This document shows, one piece after another, positions 1 to 10,359 of a stretch of 64,000 nucleotides of DNA. Within the stretch, counting starts at the first letter, position 1. The number at the start of each line of letters is the position of its first letter. Where the stretch lies: contig JAJTIE010000005.1 in assembly GCA_021300195.1 (NCBI GenBank), forward strand, positions 62,001 to 126,000, read 5' to 3'. The notes under the pieces are model-generated. The model saw nothing but the letters and a program-made list of their open reading frames with translations. It had not been told where the DNA came from and searched no databases. The translations under genes were made by a program, and so were the position numbers. Source of the stretch: Bacteroidota bacterium (GTDB lineage Bacteria > Bacteroidota > Bacteroidia > J057 > JAJTIE01).

Positions 1-364
1 TAATAGCCAGATACTGGATAAGGTACGCGCTGCGCACAACGAGGGCCGCGCCATAGAGTGGGTACGCATACACAACCTGCCCGACCTGGTGTACTTCAAC
101 CACAGCCAGCACGTAAAAGTGGGTGGCCTGGAGTGCCAAACCTGCCACGGCCCCGTGCAGGAGATGGAGGAGGTATATCAGTTTAGCCGCCTTACCATGG
201 CCTGGTGCGTAAGCTGCCACCGTGAGAAGGCTGTCAAGTTTAACGACAACGCCTACTACCAGCACGTGTACCACAATGTACGCAACGACCTGCAAGAGGG
301 CCGTATCGACTCGGTAACCGTAGCGCGACTAGGCGGACTGGAATGCCAACGTTGTCACTATTAA
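1..364 (+). CDS. actA: Alternative complex III subunit A, multiheme cytochrome c (3' part)
   Basis: C-terminal part of a gene that begins before the window; the frame is open from position 2 to the TAA at 362-364. About 120 residues remain. They contain three haem c attachment motifs (CQTCH, CVSCH, CQRCH), the last two residues from the C-terminus. ActA of alternative complex III is a periplasmic pentahaem cytochrome that passes electrons from the quinol-oxidising part of the complex to downstream carriers, so the other haem sites should lie outside the window. The identification rests mainly on the five act genes that follow in the canonical order. The GTG at 89 is internal, not the start. 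Confidence 0.9.
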   Translation, partial: NSQILDKVRAAHNEGRAIEWVRIHNLPDLVYFNHSQHVKVGGLECQTCHGPVQEMEEVYQFSRLTMAWCVSCHREKAVKFNDNAYYQHVYHNVRNDLQEGRIDSVTVARLGGLECQRCHY

Positions 365-383
365 TCTTCGAATCTCTCCTGCC

Positions 384-3300
384 ATGAAGCAAAAGAAATA
401 CTGGACCTCAGAGGCGGATCTGAACCTGGATCCGGCGGAGAAAAAGCAGCAGCAAAAGGAGTTTGCTGTAGACCCCATCGAAGAGATGCTACAGGAAAAC
501 GGCCGTAGCAGCCGCCGAGACTTCCTCAAGGTTATGGGCTTTAGCATTGGTGCCTCTGCCGTGCTGGCCGCCTGCAGCAAGAGCCCGGTTAAATACGCCC
601 TGCCCTATACCAACAAGCCTGCCGAGGTAACCCCCGGTGTGCCCAACTACTATGCCAGCACCTTCTTCGACGGTAGCGAGTATAGTAGCGTGCTGGTAAA
701 GGTGCGCGAGGGTAGGCCCATCTTCATAGAGGGGAACCCCGATAGCAGCATTACCCAGGGGAGCCTGGGTGCCCGGGGCAACGCCGCCGTGCTGGACCTA
801 TACGACGGACACCGGATACAACGCCCACAGACCGTGACTGGCGCAGCTGGCTGGGATGAGGCAGACAAGCTGCTAAAAGAACGCTTCAAAGACCTGAGCA
901 AGCAGGAGGCCGGTGTACGCCTGGTTACAGGCTCCATCCTTAGCCCCAGCACCTTGCAGCTGATCGCCGAGTTTGGCAGCAAGCAGGGCAACTTCAAGCA
1001 CATAAGCTACGATGCGGACAGTGCCAGCGGCATTATCCTGGCGCACGAGCGGCACTACGGACAGCGCATGCTGCCCCGCTTCCGCTTCGACAAGGCAGAG
1101 ATGATCGTGGGCATAAACGCCGACTTTTTGGGCACCTGGATCTCTCCCATCGAGTTTACCCGCCAGTACGTGCAGCACCGCACGCCCAGTAAGGATAACG
1201 TGAAGATGAGCCGGCACGTGCAGATAGAAAGCACCATGACCCTAACGGGTGCCAATGCCGATCAGCGTCTACCCATCAAACCCAGTATGGAGGGTGCCCA
1301 TGTGCTGGCCCTGCACGACGCACTAGCCGCCCTGGCGGGCCGCACTGCCTACGGCGGCGGACAGCAGCTACCTGGCAAGTACGAGGAAAAACTGGCTGCC
1401 GAGCTGTGGGCACAGCGGGCCAAGGCCCTGGTGGTGTGTGGCAGCAATGACGCTGCCGTGCAGCAGCTGGTTATCGCCATCAACCAGATGCTGGGCAGCT
1501 ATGGCACTACCATCGATGCCAGCAGTCCCAGCTACCTGCGCCAGGGCGTAGACACAGATTTTCAGGCGCTGATCCAGGAAATGGAGCAGGGCAAGGTGGG
1601 TGCGGTTCTCTTTTACGACTGCAACCCCGCCTACACCTACGCTTTCCCTGCTCAGTTTGCCTCTGCGCTGAAGAAGGTGAAGACCCGTGTGGCCCTCACA
1701 GCCAGCGAAAATGAAACCTCGGCGCTCTGCACCTACAAGCTGCCCACCCCCCACTGGCTGGAGAGCTGGGGAGATGCCCAGCCCTACAAGGGCTATTACA
1801 GCCTGCAGCAGCCCACTATACCCAGGCTGTACGACAGCCGCTCGTTTCAGGATGTGCTGCTGACCTGGATGGACAGCGACAAAGACTACCTGGCTTACCT
1901 GCAAAACTTCTGGAAGAGCCAGCTCTTCTACGGCCAGGCGGAAGGCTTGTCTGCCGATCAGTTCTGGGTCAAGTCGCTAGAAAAAGGCGTTTTTGAGCAG
2001 CCGAATGAAAAGCCAGCGACGCTGACCGCTGTGGATGCAGACCTGGCCCCCGTGGCTGCCCAGGTGGCCGCCGACTACGCGGGCAAAAAAGGGAGCCTGG
2101 ATGTATACCTGTACCGGAAAATAGGCATCGGTGCCGGTGTGCTGGCCAATGTGCCCTGGCTGCAAGAGCTGCCCGACCCCATTACCAAGGCCACCTGGGA
2201 TAACTACGTGGCTGTTTCGCCCAAGATGGCCAGCGACAAGGGCCTGAAAACCGGCGACATCGTAAAACTGGAGGTTGGCCGCCTGGCTGTGAAGCTCCCC
2301 GTGCTGGTTCAGCCGGGTGTACAGCCTGAAACCGTGGCTGTGGCCGTGGGCTATGGCCGTACCGTGGTAGGCAAGGGCGGCTATAAGATAGGCCAGAACG
2401 TGTGGCCCGCCACTACGCTGAAGGCGGGGCAAGCACTGAGCTATGCCACAGGTGCCAAGCTAAGCGCCACGGGCGACTTCGAGGAGCTTGCACTGGCACA
2501 AACCAGCCTGACTGCCATGGATCGCCCCATTATCCATGAGACGACCCTCAGCCACTTTACCGAGTATACCACCGAGCTGCAGCATGAGCGCAGCATCCTG
2601 AAGGAGCACCTGGTAAACCTGTACCCCCTGCACGAGCGGGGTGGACACCGCTGGGCCATGGCTATCGACCTGAACAAGTGTACAGGCTGCGGCTCTTGCG
2701 TAGTGGCCTGCCAGGCCGAAAACAACATACCCGTGGTGGGCAAAGACGAAGTACGCCGCCGCCGCGAGCTGCACTGGATGCGCATAGACCGCTACTACAG
2801 CATAAAGGATGAGAATGCCGACTTTAAGGACAAGGAAATACCTGCCGACCAGCCGGACGTTGTCTTCCAGCCTATGCTGTGCCAGCACTGCGATAACGCC
2901 CCCTGCGAGAACGTGTGCCCCGTACTAGCTACCGTGCACAGCAGCGAGGGCCTAAACCAGCAAGCCTACAACCGCTGCTTCGGTACCCGCTACTGCGCAA
3001 ACAACTGCCCCTACAAGGTGCGCCGTTTCAACTGGCTGGACTATACCGACCCTGAAAAGTTCACCTACAACCCCGTAGATAACCTGGGCCGGATGGTGCT
3101 GAACCCCGATGTAACGGTGCGTGCCCGTGGTGTGATGGAGAAATGCTCCTTCTGCGCCCAGCGCCTGCAGGCTGGCAAGCTGGCCGCCAAGATGGAACAG
3201 CGCAAGCTGACCGATGCCGATGTGCAACCCGCATGCGCCAAAACCTGCCCCGCAGGTGCCATCGTGTTTGGCGACCTGAACGATAAGGAAAGCACCATCA

Positions 3301-3419
3301 GCAAATACTACGAGGATGAGCGTACCTACTTCGCCCTCGAGGAGATCAAAGTACTCCCCTCTGTAGCCTACAAAGTGGTGGTGCGCAACCGTAAAGAAGA
3401 AGAAACCGCTAAAGCATAA
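384..3419 (+). CDS. actB: Alternative complex III subunit B, molybdopterin-oxidoreductase-like plus Fe-S domain fusion
   Basis: 1011 residues. A twin-arginine type signal near residues 47-70 ([14 protein letters not shown], then a hydrophobic stretch ending LAAC) suggests Tat export with a lipobox-like Cys. Residues ~75-740 resemble the molybdopterin oxidoreductase fold; in this family that half is known not to carry the cofactor. Residues ~755-1000 are a four-cluster ferredoxin domain, with [37 protein letters not shown] and [10 protein letters not shown] visible. ActB carries the Fe-S wire of the quinol:electron-acceptor oxidoreductase. It starts 19 nt after actA and ends 5 nt before actC, so it is in one operon. 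The ActB1-ActB2 fusion is the usual state in this complex. Confidence 0.95.
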   Translation: MKQKKYWTSEADLNLDPAEKKQQQKEFAVDPIEEMLQENGRSSRRDFLKVMGFSIGASAVLAACSKSPVKYALPYTNKPAEVTPGVPNYYASTFFDGSEYSSVLVKVREGRPIFIEGNPDSSITQGSLGARGNAAVLDLYDGHRIQRPQTVTGAAGWDEADKLLKERFKDLSKQEAGVRLVTGSILSPSTLQLIAEFGSKQGNFKHISYDADSASGIILAHERHYGQRMLPRFRFDKAEMIVGINADFLGTWISPIEFTRQYVQHRTPSKDNVKMSRHVQIESTMTLTGANADQRLPIKPSMEGAHVLALHDALAALAGRTAYGGGQQLPGKYEEKLAAELWAQRAKALVVCGSNDAAVQQLVIAINQMLGSYGTTIDASSPSYLRQGVDTDFQALIQEMEQGKVGAVLFYDCNPAYTYAFPAQFASALKKVKTRVALTASENETSALCTYKLPTPHWLESWGDAQPYKGYYSLQQPTIPRLYDSRSFQDVLLTWMDSDKDYLAYLQNFWKSQLFYGQAEGLSADQFWVKSLEKGVFEQPNEKPATLTAVDADLAPVAAQVAADYAGKKGSLDVYLYRKIGIGAGVLANVPWLQELPDPITKATWDNYVAVSPKMASDKGLKTGDIVKLEVGRLAVKLPVLVQPGVQPETVAVAVGYGRTVVGKGGYKIGQNVWPATTLKAGQALSYATGAKLSATGDFEELALAQTSLTAMDRPIIHETTLSHFTEYTTELQHERSILKEHLVNLYPLHERGGHRWAMAIDLNKCTGCGSCVVACQAENNIPVVGKDEVRRRRELHWMRIDRYYSIKDENADFKDKEIPADQPDVVFQPMLCQHCDNAPCENVCPVLATVHSSEGLNQQAYNRCFGTRYCANNCPYKVRRFNWLDYTDPEKFTYNPVDNLGRMVLNPDVTVRARGVMEKCSFCAQRLQAGKLAAKMEQRKLTDADVQPACAKTCPAGAIVFGDLNDKESTISKYYEDERTYFALEEIKVLPSVAYKVVVRNRKEEETAKA

Positions 3420-3424
3420 CGCCT

Positions 3425-4861
3425 ATGTACGATTCCCCCATACGCGAACCCCTCGTTACCGGCAAGAAAGACTATGCCAAGGTAACCGAGGATATATGCC
3501 GCCCCATACACAGCAAGCCTAGCAAGGAGTGGCTGCTGGGTTTTATGCTCTCTGCGGGCATAGCGGGCCTGTTTGTTATCGCCGTGGTATACACCTTCTT
3601 CACCGGCATCGGTGCCTGGGGGCTGAATAAGACCATTGGCTGGGCCTTTGATATTACCAACTTCGTTTTCTGGATCGGTATTGGCCACGCCGGTACGCTG
3701 ATCTCGGCTATTCTGCTGCTTTTCCGCCAGAAGTGGCGCACCGGTGTAAACCGCGCCGCAGAGGCCATGACCATCTTTGCGGTTATCATTGCCGCCCAGT
3801 TCCCACTGGTGCACATGGGCCGCCCCTGGCTGGCTTACTGGATCTTCCCGCTGCCAAACTTCCACGGCCCCCTGTGGGTAAACTTCAACTCGCCGCTGCT
3901 GTGGGACGTGTTTGCCATCTCTACGTACTTCACCGTATCGCTGCTCTTCTGGTACATCGGCCTTATCCCCGATTTTGCCACGGTACGCGATCGCGTAAAG
4001 GGTCCGTTTGCAAAGAAGGCCTACACTGCACTCAGCTTTGGCTGGGTGGGTAGTGCCAAGGCTTGGCAGCGCTTCGAGTCTATCTCGCTCATCCTGGCGG
4101 GTGTGGCTACCCCGCTGGTACTTTCGGTGCACACCATCGTATCTATGGACTTTGCCACCTCGGTTATCCCCGGCTGGCATACCACCATCTTCCCGCCCTA
4201 CTTTGTGGCTGGTGCCATCTTCTCTGGCTTTGGTATGGTGCTTACCCTCATGGTCATCACCCGCCGGGTGCTGGGCCTGCAGGACTACATCACCATCGGC
4301 CACCTGGAAGCCATGGCCAAGGTAACCCTGGCTACCGGCATGATGGTGGGCGTGGCCTACAGCACCGAGTTTTTTATAGCCGTCTACAGCGGCAGCGAAT
4401 ACGAGGGCTACGCCTTTATGAACCGTGCCTTTGGCCCCTACGGCTGGTCGTACTTCATCATGTTTGGCTGCAACGTGTTTACCCCCCAGCTCTTCTGGTT
4501 CAAAAAGATACGGACTAACCCGACAGCCATCTTCATCCTCTCTATCTTTGTGAACATCGGCATGTGGTTTGAGCGGTTTGTAATTATCGTAACCTCGCTG
4601 CACCGAGACTACCTGCCCTCCAGCTGGGCCATGTATACGCCCACACTTACCGAGGCTGCCATTCTGCTGGGTACGTTCGGGGTATTCTTTACCCTCTTCC
4701 TCCTCTTTGTGCGCACCTTCCCGGTAATCGCCATTGCCGAGGTAAAGAGTGTAATGAGGGCCTCCAGCGATACACACCGTTCCGCTGCCGAAAAGCCGGC
4801 AGAGATACAGTGGCAGCAGGGCCCCGTACATGAACCCACCCACGAACCCGTACACGCATAA
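3425..4861 (+). CDS. actC: Alternative complex III subunit C, NrfD-like membrane protein
   Basis: 478 residues with about ten hydrophobic segments, typical of the NrfD/PsrC family membrane subunit that binds quinol. It has a hydrophilic N-terminus (~35 residues) and a His/Glu/Pro-rich cytoplasmic-type tail of ~45 residues ([10 protein letters not shown] at the end). In alternative complex III, ActC and ActF are the two homologous integral subunits, and ActC contacts the Fe-S subunit ActB. The gene lies 5 nt after actB and 11 nt before actD, consistent with translational coupling in the act operon. A 495-codon open frame runs antisense through the whole gene and is a coding-bias shadow. Confidence 0.95.
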   Translation: MYDSPIREPLVTGKKDYAKVTEDICRPIHSKPSKEWLLGFMLSAGIAGLFVIAVVYTFFTGIGAWGLNKTIGWAFDITNFVFWIGIGHAGTLISAILLLFRQKWRTGVNRAAEAMTIFAVIIAAQFPLVHMGRPWLAYWIFPLPNFHGPLWVNFNSPLLWDVFAISTYFTVSLLFWYIGLIPDFATVRDRVKGPFAKKAYTALSFGWVGSAKAWQRFESISLILAGVATPLVLSVHTIVSMDFATSVIPGWHTTIFPPYFVAGAIFSGFGMVLTLMVITRRVLGLQDYITIGHLEAMAKVTLATGMMVGVAYSTEFFIAVYSGSEYEGYAFMNRAFGPYGWSYFIMFGCNVFTPQLFWFKKIRTNPTAIFILSIFVNIGMWFERFVIIVTSLHRDYLPSSWAMYTPTLTEAAILLGTFGVFFTLFLLFVRTFPVIAIAEVKSVMRASSDTHRSAAEKPAEIQWQQGPVHEPTHEPVHA

Positions 4862-4872
4862 GGTACTGCATC

Positions 4873-5409
4873 ATGGCTAAGGAAAAAAAGAACTTTCTGA
4901 TAGGCGTCTACGACGACGACGACAAGATCCTCCACGCCGTATCGTCCGTACAGCGGCAGGGCATTTCTATCGAGGACTGCTTCACGCCCTTTCCGGTGCA
5001 CGGCCTGGACCATGCCCTGGGGCTAAAGGAGTCGCGCATTCCCTCCGTAGGCTTCATCGGGGGTGCGCTGGGTACGGTTACCGCCCTTTCCATGATGGTG
5101 TATATGTACACCATCGACTGGCCGGTGGATATTGGCGGTAAGCCGAATCTGCCCTTCCCCAGCTTTATCCCCATCACCTTTGAGCTGACCGTACTGTTTT
5201 GCTCATTGGCTATGGTATTCACCTATCTGTACATAAACCGCCTCTCGCCAGCGCAGAAGCCCGAGCTATGCGACCCTAGGCAGACAGACGACCGCTTTGT
5301 GATTCGGATAGAGGCAGGCGATGCCGCCCATAATCAAAAGGTACTCGCTGCCCTGCGGGCATCTGGTGCCATAGAAGTACGTGAACAAGAAATGACGGTA
5401 CGAGTATGA
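4873..5409 (+). CDS. actD: Alternative complex III subunit D (DUF3341)
   Basis: 178 residues. The N-terminal ~80 residues are soluble and start with the typical DUF3341 pattern (GVYDDDDKILHAV). Two membrane segments follow at ~residues 55-75 and 95-120, joined by a short loop containing PSFIPITFELTVL, then a soluble tail. ActD is the small membrane-anchored subunit beside ActC in alternative complex III. Its stop codon overlaps the actE start (ATGA at 5406-5409), a sign of coupled translation. Confidence 0.93.
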   Translation: MAKEKKNFLIGVYDDDDKILHAVSSVQRQGISIEDCFTPFPVHGLDHALGLKESRIPSVGFIGGALGTVTALSMMVYMYTIDWPVDIGGKPNLPFPSFIPITFELTVLFCSLAMVFTYLYINRLSPAQKPELCDPRQTDDRFVIRIEAGDAAHNQKVLAALRASGAIEVREQEMTVRV

Positions 5410-5987
5410 AAACCTTGATCGCGCTTATCTCGCTGGGCCTGCTGGCCGGGTGTTCTGACAATCGGAGCACGGGCATTGAGTACGCGCCCCAGATGTATCA
5501 TTCCATTCCGGTGGAGCCCTATAGCCAGTCGGATTACAACGCTGTTAACCTCGAGCACTTTAAGGACGGCCGCAATGTGGTTATGCCCGTAGCCGGTACG
5601 GTAGCACGCGGAAAGGCCAGCCTGTATTATCCCTATGAGAATACGGAGGAAGGTTATCAGCGTGCGGGCGAGGAGCTGAAGAATCCCTTTACCCCTACGC
5701 AAGAGGTACTGGCCACAGCCAAAACCCTGTATCAGGTAAACTGCCAGCACTGCCACGGCGAAAATGGCGACGGCAAAGGGCCCCTGAACAAGAGCAAGCA
5801 ATACGAGGACCGGGTGCCCGACTATCGACTCCGGCTGCCTACCATCAATGAGGGCAAGGCTTTCCACAGCATTACCTATGGCAGGAATATTATGGGCGCA
5901 CATGCCTATACCCTCACACCCGAGCAGCGCTGGATGCTGGTTACCTACATCTATCAGTTTCTGGGCCCTGAGCAGGAGAAGAAATAG
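5406..5987 (+). CDS. actE: Alternative complex III subunit E, monohaem cytochrome c lipoprotein
   Basis: 193 residues. The N-terminus is a lipoprotein signal with lipobox LLAGC (Cys at residue 16), so the protein is probably membrane-anchored in the periplasm. One haem c site, CQHCH, lies near residue 116; a downstream Met in NIMGAH is a plausible sixth ligand. ActE is the monohaem cytochrome of alternative complex III that relays electrons to the terminal oxidase or a soluble carrier. The start overlaps the actD stop by 4 nt. Downstream, 65 nt separate it from actF. Confidence 0.93.
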   Translation: MKTLIALISLGLLAGCSDNRSTGIEYAPQMYHSIPVEPYSQSDYNAVNLEHFKDGRNVVMPVAGTVARGKASLYYPYENTEEGYQRAGEELKNPFTPTQEVLATAKTLYQVNCQHCHGENGDGKGPLNKSKQYEDRVPDYRLRLPTINEGKAFHSITYGRNIMGAHAYTLTPEQRWMLVTYIYQFLGPEQEKK

Positions 5988-6052
5988 ATTTGTTTGATGT
6001 TTGACAACGACGACAAGCATTTTCATTAAGCACCGCTAAAGTATTACAGACC

Positions 6053-7564
6053 ATGGGTCACGGCCATCCTTCCACATTCAAGCCTGTAGAGTACTACCGT
6101 TTCGGGGGTAAAGGCAAGCGTATCACGCTGGGTATTCTGGCATTCGGACTGCTGCTTACGGTGGTCGGGCTGCTGATTGCTGGCGGAAAGGAATATAGCA
6201 TGCACGCACCCGCCTCCAGCGGGCACGGGGATCATCATGCCGCCGCACAGCAGGCTACTGGCCACACGCCTGCAGCCTTGGTAAACCAGCATGAGCAGGC
6301 TGCGACTGCCGCTCCGGAAGATTCCGCTCAGCAGGCCGAGACACAGCAAACCACGCATGCCCCGGCAGGCACGCAGCACCCAGCTGATGCGCATGCTGCT
6401 CCGGCACAGGGCGAAACCCATGCTCACCCCTGGGAGGGCCACTACAGCTTTATCCACTCCGAAAAGGACCTGCCCACCGCTGATAAGCGATTCTTTAGCA
6501 ATCTACTGATCAACGGCTTTATCTTTACCGGCGTAGCCCTGCTGGGTCTATTCTTCATTACGGTACACCATGTGGCCAACGGCGGCTGGTATGTGCAGCT
6601 ACAGCGCATAGCCGAGAGTATGGGCTACTGGCTATTTATTGGCCCGGTTATCCTGCTTATTGTTTACTTCGTAGCCGGAGACAGCCTGTACATGTGGCTG
6701 AACCCCGAGGCAATACAAGACCCCGAGGTACGCGCACTGGTAACAGATAAGGCTGCCTGGTGGCTGTCCGATGGCTTTTTTGTTGCTCGCCACCTGGTTT
6801 TCTTCAGTTTGTGGATTCTGCTCTTCTGGCTCATCCGCCGCTCTAGCCTGCGCGAAGACACACTGGCCGGAAAGCAGAGCTGGATCCAGCGAAACAAGCT
6901 CAGTTCGATCTATATCCTGGTCTTTGCCCTTACGTTCTCGGCTGCTAGCTGGGACTGGCTGATGAGTGTAGAAACTACCTGGTTCTCCACCATGTTTGCC
7001 GTACGCACCTTTTCCAGTGCTTGGGTTATGGCGCTGGCCATCATTACCCTGGTGGCAGTTTTTCTGAAGCAGGCAGGCTATATGCCTACCCTCAGCCCCA
7101 GTATTTTTCATGACTTGGGCAAATATCTCTTCGGCTTCAGCATCTTCTGGACCTACATCTGGTTCTGCGAGTTCCTGCTAATCTGGTATGCGAACATACC
7201 CGAGGAGGGCATCTACTTCTATAATCGTTTGGGCGACTACGGCTTTAGCTTTGGGCTAATGGCCATTCTCAACTTCCTGCTCCCCTTCCTGGTGCTGATG
7301 ACCAACCAGAGCAAGCGCAGCCTGCCTACCCTCGTATTCGTATCCTGCGTGCTACTGCTGGGCCACTGGGTAGACTTTTACCTGATGGTTATGCCCGGCT
7401 CAATGGGCCCATTCGGTGAGATAGGCCTGCTGGAGCTGGGAATGTTTATCACCTTTCTGGGTGCTTTCCTCTTCGTGCTGGGCACCTTCCTGGCCAAGAA
7501 GCCCCTCATGCCCAAGAATCATCCTTACCTGGAGGAGTCTCTGGGCCACCACTACGATATCTAG
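6053..7564 (+). CDS. actF: Alternative complex III subunit F, NrfD-like membrane protein with His/Ala-rich insert
   Basis: 503 residues. A first hydrophobic segment (~residues 25-45) is followed by a low-complexity, His/Ala/Gln-rich hydrophilic stretch (~residues 48-130). About nine further membrane segments run to residue ~485. ActF is the second NrfD-like subunit of alternative complex III. The act operon stops here: a perfect terminator follows, and no cytochrome oxidase genes are adjacent, unlike many Bacteroidota in which cox genes follow. The His-rich insert is longer than I would expect for this subunit, and its role is unknown. Confidence 0.93.
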   Translation: MGHGHPSTFKPVEYYRFGGKGKRITLGILAFGLLLTVVGLLIAGGKEYSMHAPASSGHGDHHAAAQQATGHTPAALVNQHEQAATAAPEDSAQQAETQQTTHAPAGTQHPADAHAAPAQGETHAHPWEGHYSFIHSEKDLPTADKRFFSNLLINGFIFTGVALLGLFFITVHHVANGGWYVQLQRIAESMGYWLFIGPVILLIVYFVAGDSLYMWLNPEAIQDPEVRALVTDKAAWWLSDGFFVARHLVFFSLWILLFWLIRRSSLREDTLAGKQSWIQRNKLSSIYILVFALTFSAASWDWLMSVETTWFSTMFAVRTFSSAWVMALAIITLVAVFLKQAGYMPTLSPSIFHDLGKYLFGFSIFWTYIWFCEFLLIWYANIPEEGIYFYNRLGDYGFSFGLMAILNFLLPFLVLMTNQSKRSLPTLVFVSCVLLLGHWVDFYLMVMPGSMGPFGEIGLLELGMFITFLGAFLFVLGTFLAKKPLMPKNHPYLEESLGHHYDI

Positions 7565-7617
7565 ACCAGGCCCACCTGGGCTTTGGGCTGATTGTAGACT
7601 TTATACACACACCTGCA

Positions 7618-7655
7618 CAGGGTAGCAAGCGAGAGCCGTGCTACCCTGTTTTTTT
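7618..7655 (+). terminator. Intrinsic terminator of the act operon
   Basis: A perfect 10-bp stem (CAGGGTAGCA / TGCTACCCTG) with an 11-nt loop is followed at once by seven T residues, 54 nt after the actF stop codon. It isolates the act operon from pheT. Confidence 0.9.
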
Positions 7656-7798
7656 GTTGCGGGTTGGATGGGCTCTGCCCCACCTGTGACGGGGTTGAAG
7701 CTGGCGGGCATTCTCGCCTGGGCTGCGTGCAGGCTGGGGTTGCGGTACACGTTCCGCATAAATCTGGCAGGCGGGGGTGGCTACCCGTACCCTTTTGT

Positions 7799-7806
7799 TA
7801 ATTTTG
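7799..7806 (+). promoter_or_regulatory. Bacteroidota -7 box (TAATTTTG) directly before pheT
   Basis: Exact match to TAnnTTTG, the -7 element used by the Bacteroidota primary sigma factor. Only 3 nt separate it from the ATG at 7810, so the transcript would be leaderless or nearly so. No good TTG -33 element is seen at the usual spacing. Confidence 0.6.
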
Positions 7807-7809
7807 CGC

Positions 7810-10197
7810 ATGCGAGTATCTGAAACCTGGCTGCGCACCTATGCGCCACAGTTGCCCGAATTGGATCGTTTGGCGGAGGTGTTGACGGACATTGGCCTGG
7901 AGGTGGAGGCTGTGGAGCTGCACGAGGCCGTGCCGGGTGGGCTGCGCGGCGTAGTAGTGGGCGAGGTGCTGGATGTGCAACCGCACCCCGATGCCGACCG
8001 GCTGCGGATATGCACCGTATCGGTAGGTGCAGCGTCTCCGCTTCAGATCGTGTGCGGGGCTGCCAATGTGGCTGCTGGCCAGAAGGTGCCCGTGGCTACC
8101 CTGGGCACCACCCTCCACCCGGCTAGCGGCGAGGCCTTGGTAATCAAAAAGTCAAAGCTGAGGGGCGTAAGCTCTGAGGGGATGATCTGTGCCGAAGATG
8201 AGCTGGGCCTGTGCACCCGCCACGACGGCATCCTGGTGCTGCCGGCTGCGGCACCGGTGGGCGAGCCCCTGGCCCGCTTCCTGCAGATGGAGGACGAGGG
8301 TGTACTGGAGATTGGCCTTACCCCGAACCGGACCGATGCCCTGGGCCACTATGGTGTGGCACGCGATGCCGCAGCGGCCTTGCGCATACCGGTTTCTCTG
8401 CCCGTTTTAGGGCCTGTCGTGCACAGTTATCCCTGCCCGGTACAGATAGAAGTACTGGCACCGGCACAGTGCCCCCGCTACTGCGGCCTGGTGATCCGGA
8501 ATGTACAGGTGGGACCCAGCCCCAGCTGGCTACAGCAGCGCCTGGAGGCGGTGGGCCAGCGGAGCATCAACAATGTGGTGGATGCCACCAACTATATTAT
8601 GCTGGAGCTGGGCCAGCCCCTGCATGCCTTTGACCTGGATAAGATAAAAGGTGGTAAGATCGTGGTACGCACAGCACAGGAGGCGGAGATCCGTACCCTG
8701 GATGACCAGATGCGTAGCCTCCAGCCCGCCGACCTCCTGATTGCTGATGCGCAGCAGGCACTCTGCATAGCCGGTGTGATGGGGGGTAAGGACTCCGGCA
8801 CGACGGCTGCCACCACCAGCATTTTCCTGGAGTCAGCCTGTTTCCAGGCAGCCAGTGTGCGCGGCACCAGCACACGCTTGCAGCTATTTACGGACAGTGC
8901 CTATCGCTTTGCCCGCGGGGCCGACCCCGCGATCACGCTGGTGGCCCTGCAGCGCGCGGCTGCCCTGATCCTGCAGCTGGCGGGGGGCGCCGCCTCCGAG
9001 CTGGTGGACCATTATCCGCATCCGCTTGCTCCTGTGGTGGTGTCTTTTTCGCTCGATCGCCTCAATCGGCTAGCCGGTACGGACCTGCCCGAGCACGAGG
9101 TGCGCGACATCCTGCAGCGCCTGGACTTTGTGGTGGAGGGGCAGGGTGCGCAGTTGAGACTTACTGTGCCCAGCTATCGGGTGGATGTAACGCGCTTCCA
9201 AGACGTGGCGGAGGAGGTGCTGCGGATCTATGGCTACAACCGCATCCCGATACCCACACAGCTGCTGATGAGCCCTGTGGCGGAGACCGATACGGCCCGC
9301 GACTACCAGCTGCAGCAGCGTGTGGCCGACCAGCTGGTGGCCACCGGCTACTACGAGCTGCGCACCAATAGCCTGGTGGCCGCTGGGCTGGCTGCCGATG
9401 GGGCCGTGCATACGCTAAACCCCCTGAGTGAGGAGGTGTCGGTGCTGCGCACAAGCCTGCTCCCTGCTATGCTGGAGGTGGTGGCCCACAACGTGAATCG
9501 GCAGCAGCAGGATCTCCGCCTCTTTGAGTTTGGCAAGACGTATCACCTGGCTGGGGCGGGCCAGAACTATGAGGAGCGTGAACTGCTGGCGCTCATCCAG
9601 GTGGGCGAGGATCAACTGCCGCATTGGCAGCAGCCGCCCCGGAAGGCGAGCATTTTCAGCCTGCGCCGTATCCTGGAGCAGCTACAGCAGTGGCTGGGCA
9701 CACAGGCCCAGGTAACTGAGCTGGGTGATGATCTGGAACTGGCCTATGGCCTCAGCTTCCGCCAAGGGAGGCACCAGTGGGCCAGGCTAGGCCAGGTGAA
9801 GCCCGAGCTAGTAAAGCAGCAAGGCCTACAGCTGCCTGTTTTCTATGCGTGTATCGACTGGCCCTATCTGAGTCGGCAGCACCGGGCGGGCCGGACGACT
9901 TATCAGCCGCTACCTAAGTATCCCGCTGTTCAGCGCGACCTGAGTATGGTGGTGCAGCCAGGCATGGGCTTTGCCGAGATTGCCCGGCTGATCCAGCAGT
10001 GCGACCGGCAGCGCATCCAGCGGGTAGACCTCTTCGACCTGTATCAGCCCAAGGGCAGCACCGAGCGAAGCTATGCCGTGCGCATACAGCTGCAGGATCC
10101 GAATCAAACCCTGCAAGATGCCCAGGTACAACAAGTAATGGACGCCGCCATCCAGGCGCTGGAATCTACCGGGAAAGTACAGATTCGCAGGGCCTGA
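7810..10197 (+). CDS. pheT: Phenylalanine-tRNA ligase beta subunit
   Basis: 795 residues, the usual length for bacterial PheT. I chose the ATG at 7810 (MRVSETWLRTY) because the family begins with a motif of the kind MKhSxxWL; an earlier in-frame GTG at 7777 would run through the promoter box. An EMAP-like tRNA-binding domain spans ~residues 40-150 (VGEVLDVQPHPDADRL), followed by the B3/B4 editing region, the B5 domain, the catalytic-like core and a C-terminal anticodon-binding FDX-ACB domain (PKYPAVQRDLSMV). It pairs with PheS, which is not in the window, to charge tRNA-Phe. It stands alone between unrelated genes. Confidence 0.95.
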   Translation: MRVSETWLRTYAPQLPELDRLAEVLTDIGLEVEAVELHEAVPGGLRGVVVGEVLDVQPHPDADRLRICTVSVGAASPLQIVCGAANVAAGQKVPVATLGTTLHPASGEALVIKKSKLRGVSSEGMICAEDELGLCTRHDGILVLPAAAPVGEPLARFLQMEDEGVLEIGLTPNRTDALGHYGVARDAAAALRIPVSLPVLGPVVHSYPCPVQIEVLAPAQCPRYCGLVIRNVQVGPSPSWLQQRLEAVGQRSINNVVDATNYIMLELGQPLHAFDLDKIKGGKIVVRTAQEAEIRTLDDQMRSLQPADLLIADAQQALCIAGVMGGKDSGTTAATTSIFLESACFQAASVRGTSTRLQLFTDSAYRFARGADPAITLVALQRAAALILQLAGGAASELVDHYPHPLAPVVVSFSLDRLNRLAGTDLPEHEVRDILQRLDFVVEGQGAQLRLTVPSYRVDVTRFQDVAEEVLRIYGYNRIPIPTQLLMSPVAETDTARDYQLQQRVADQLVATGYYELRTNSLVAAGLAADGAVHTLNPLSEEVSVLRTSLLPAMLEVVAHNVNRQQQDLRLFEFGKTYHLAGAGQNYEERELLALIQVGEDQLPHWQQPPRKASIFSLRRILEQLQQWLGTQAQVTELGDDLELAYGLSFRQGRHQWARLGQVKPELVKQQGLQLPVFYACIDWPYLSRQHRAGRTTYQPLPKYPAVQRDLSMVVQPGMGFAEIARLIQQCDRQRIQRVDLFDLYQPKGSTERSYAVRIQLQDPNQTLQDAQVQQVMDAAIQALESTGKVQIRRA

Positions 10198-10359
10198 TGA
10201 AGCCCATGCGCACCGAATGCAGCCTGGTGTGTATAGGTGTATAGGGTAGCGGATGCACCGCTGGCAGGCTAAGCCTGGCAGATCACACCTGGTCTACATC
10301 GGCGGGGTTCCCCAGGGGCGTGCCAGGCAGGTGGGCCCGGATTGGTACCCGGATGCGTA

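Noticed and set aside
3368-4855. 495-codon open frame on the minus strand across actC
   Set aside because: It is exactly antisense to a clear NrfD-type protein, with low-complexity Gly/His/Tyr/Arg-rich composition; a shadow of codon bias.
5334-6026. 230-codon minus-strand frame over actD/actE
   Set aside because: Antisense to two well-supported act genes and without family-like motifs.
7638-7823. Small ORF between act terminator and pheT
   Set aside because: Overlaps the terminator and the pheT start in another frame; no conserved features.
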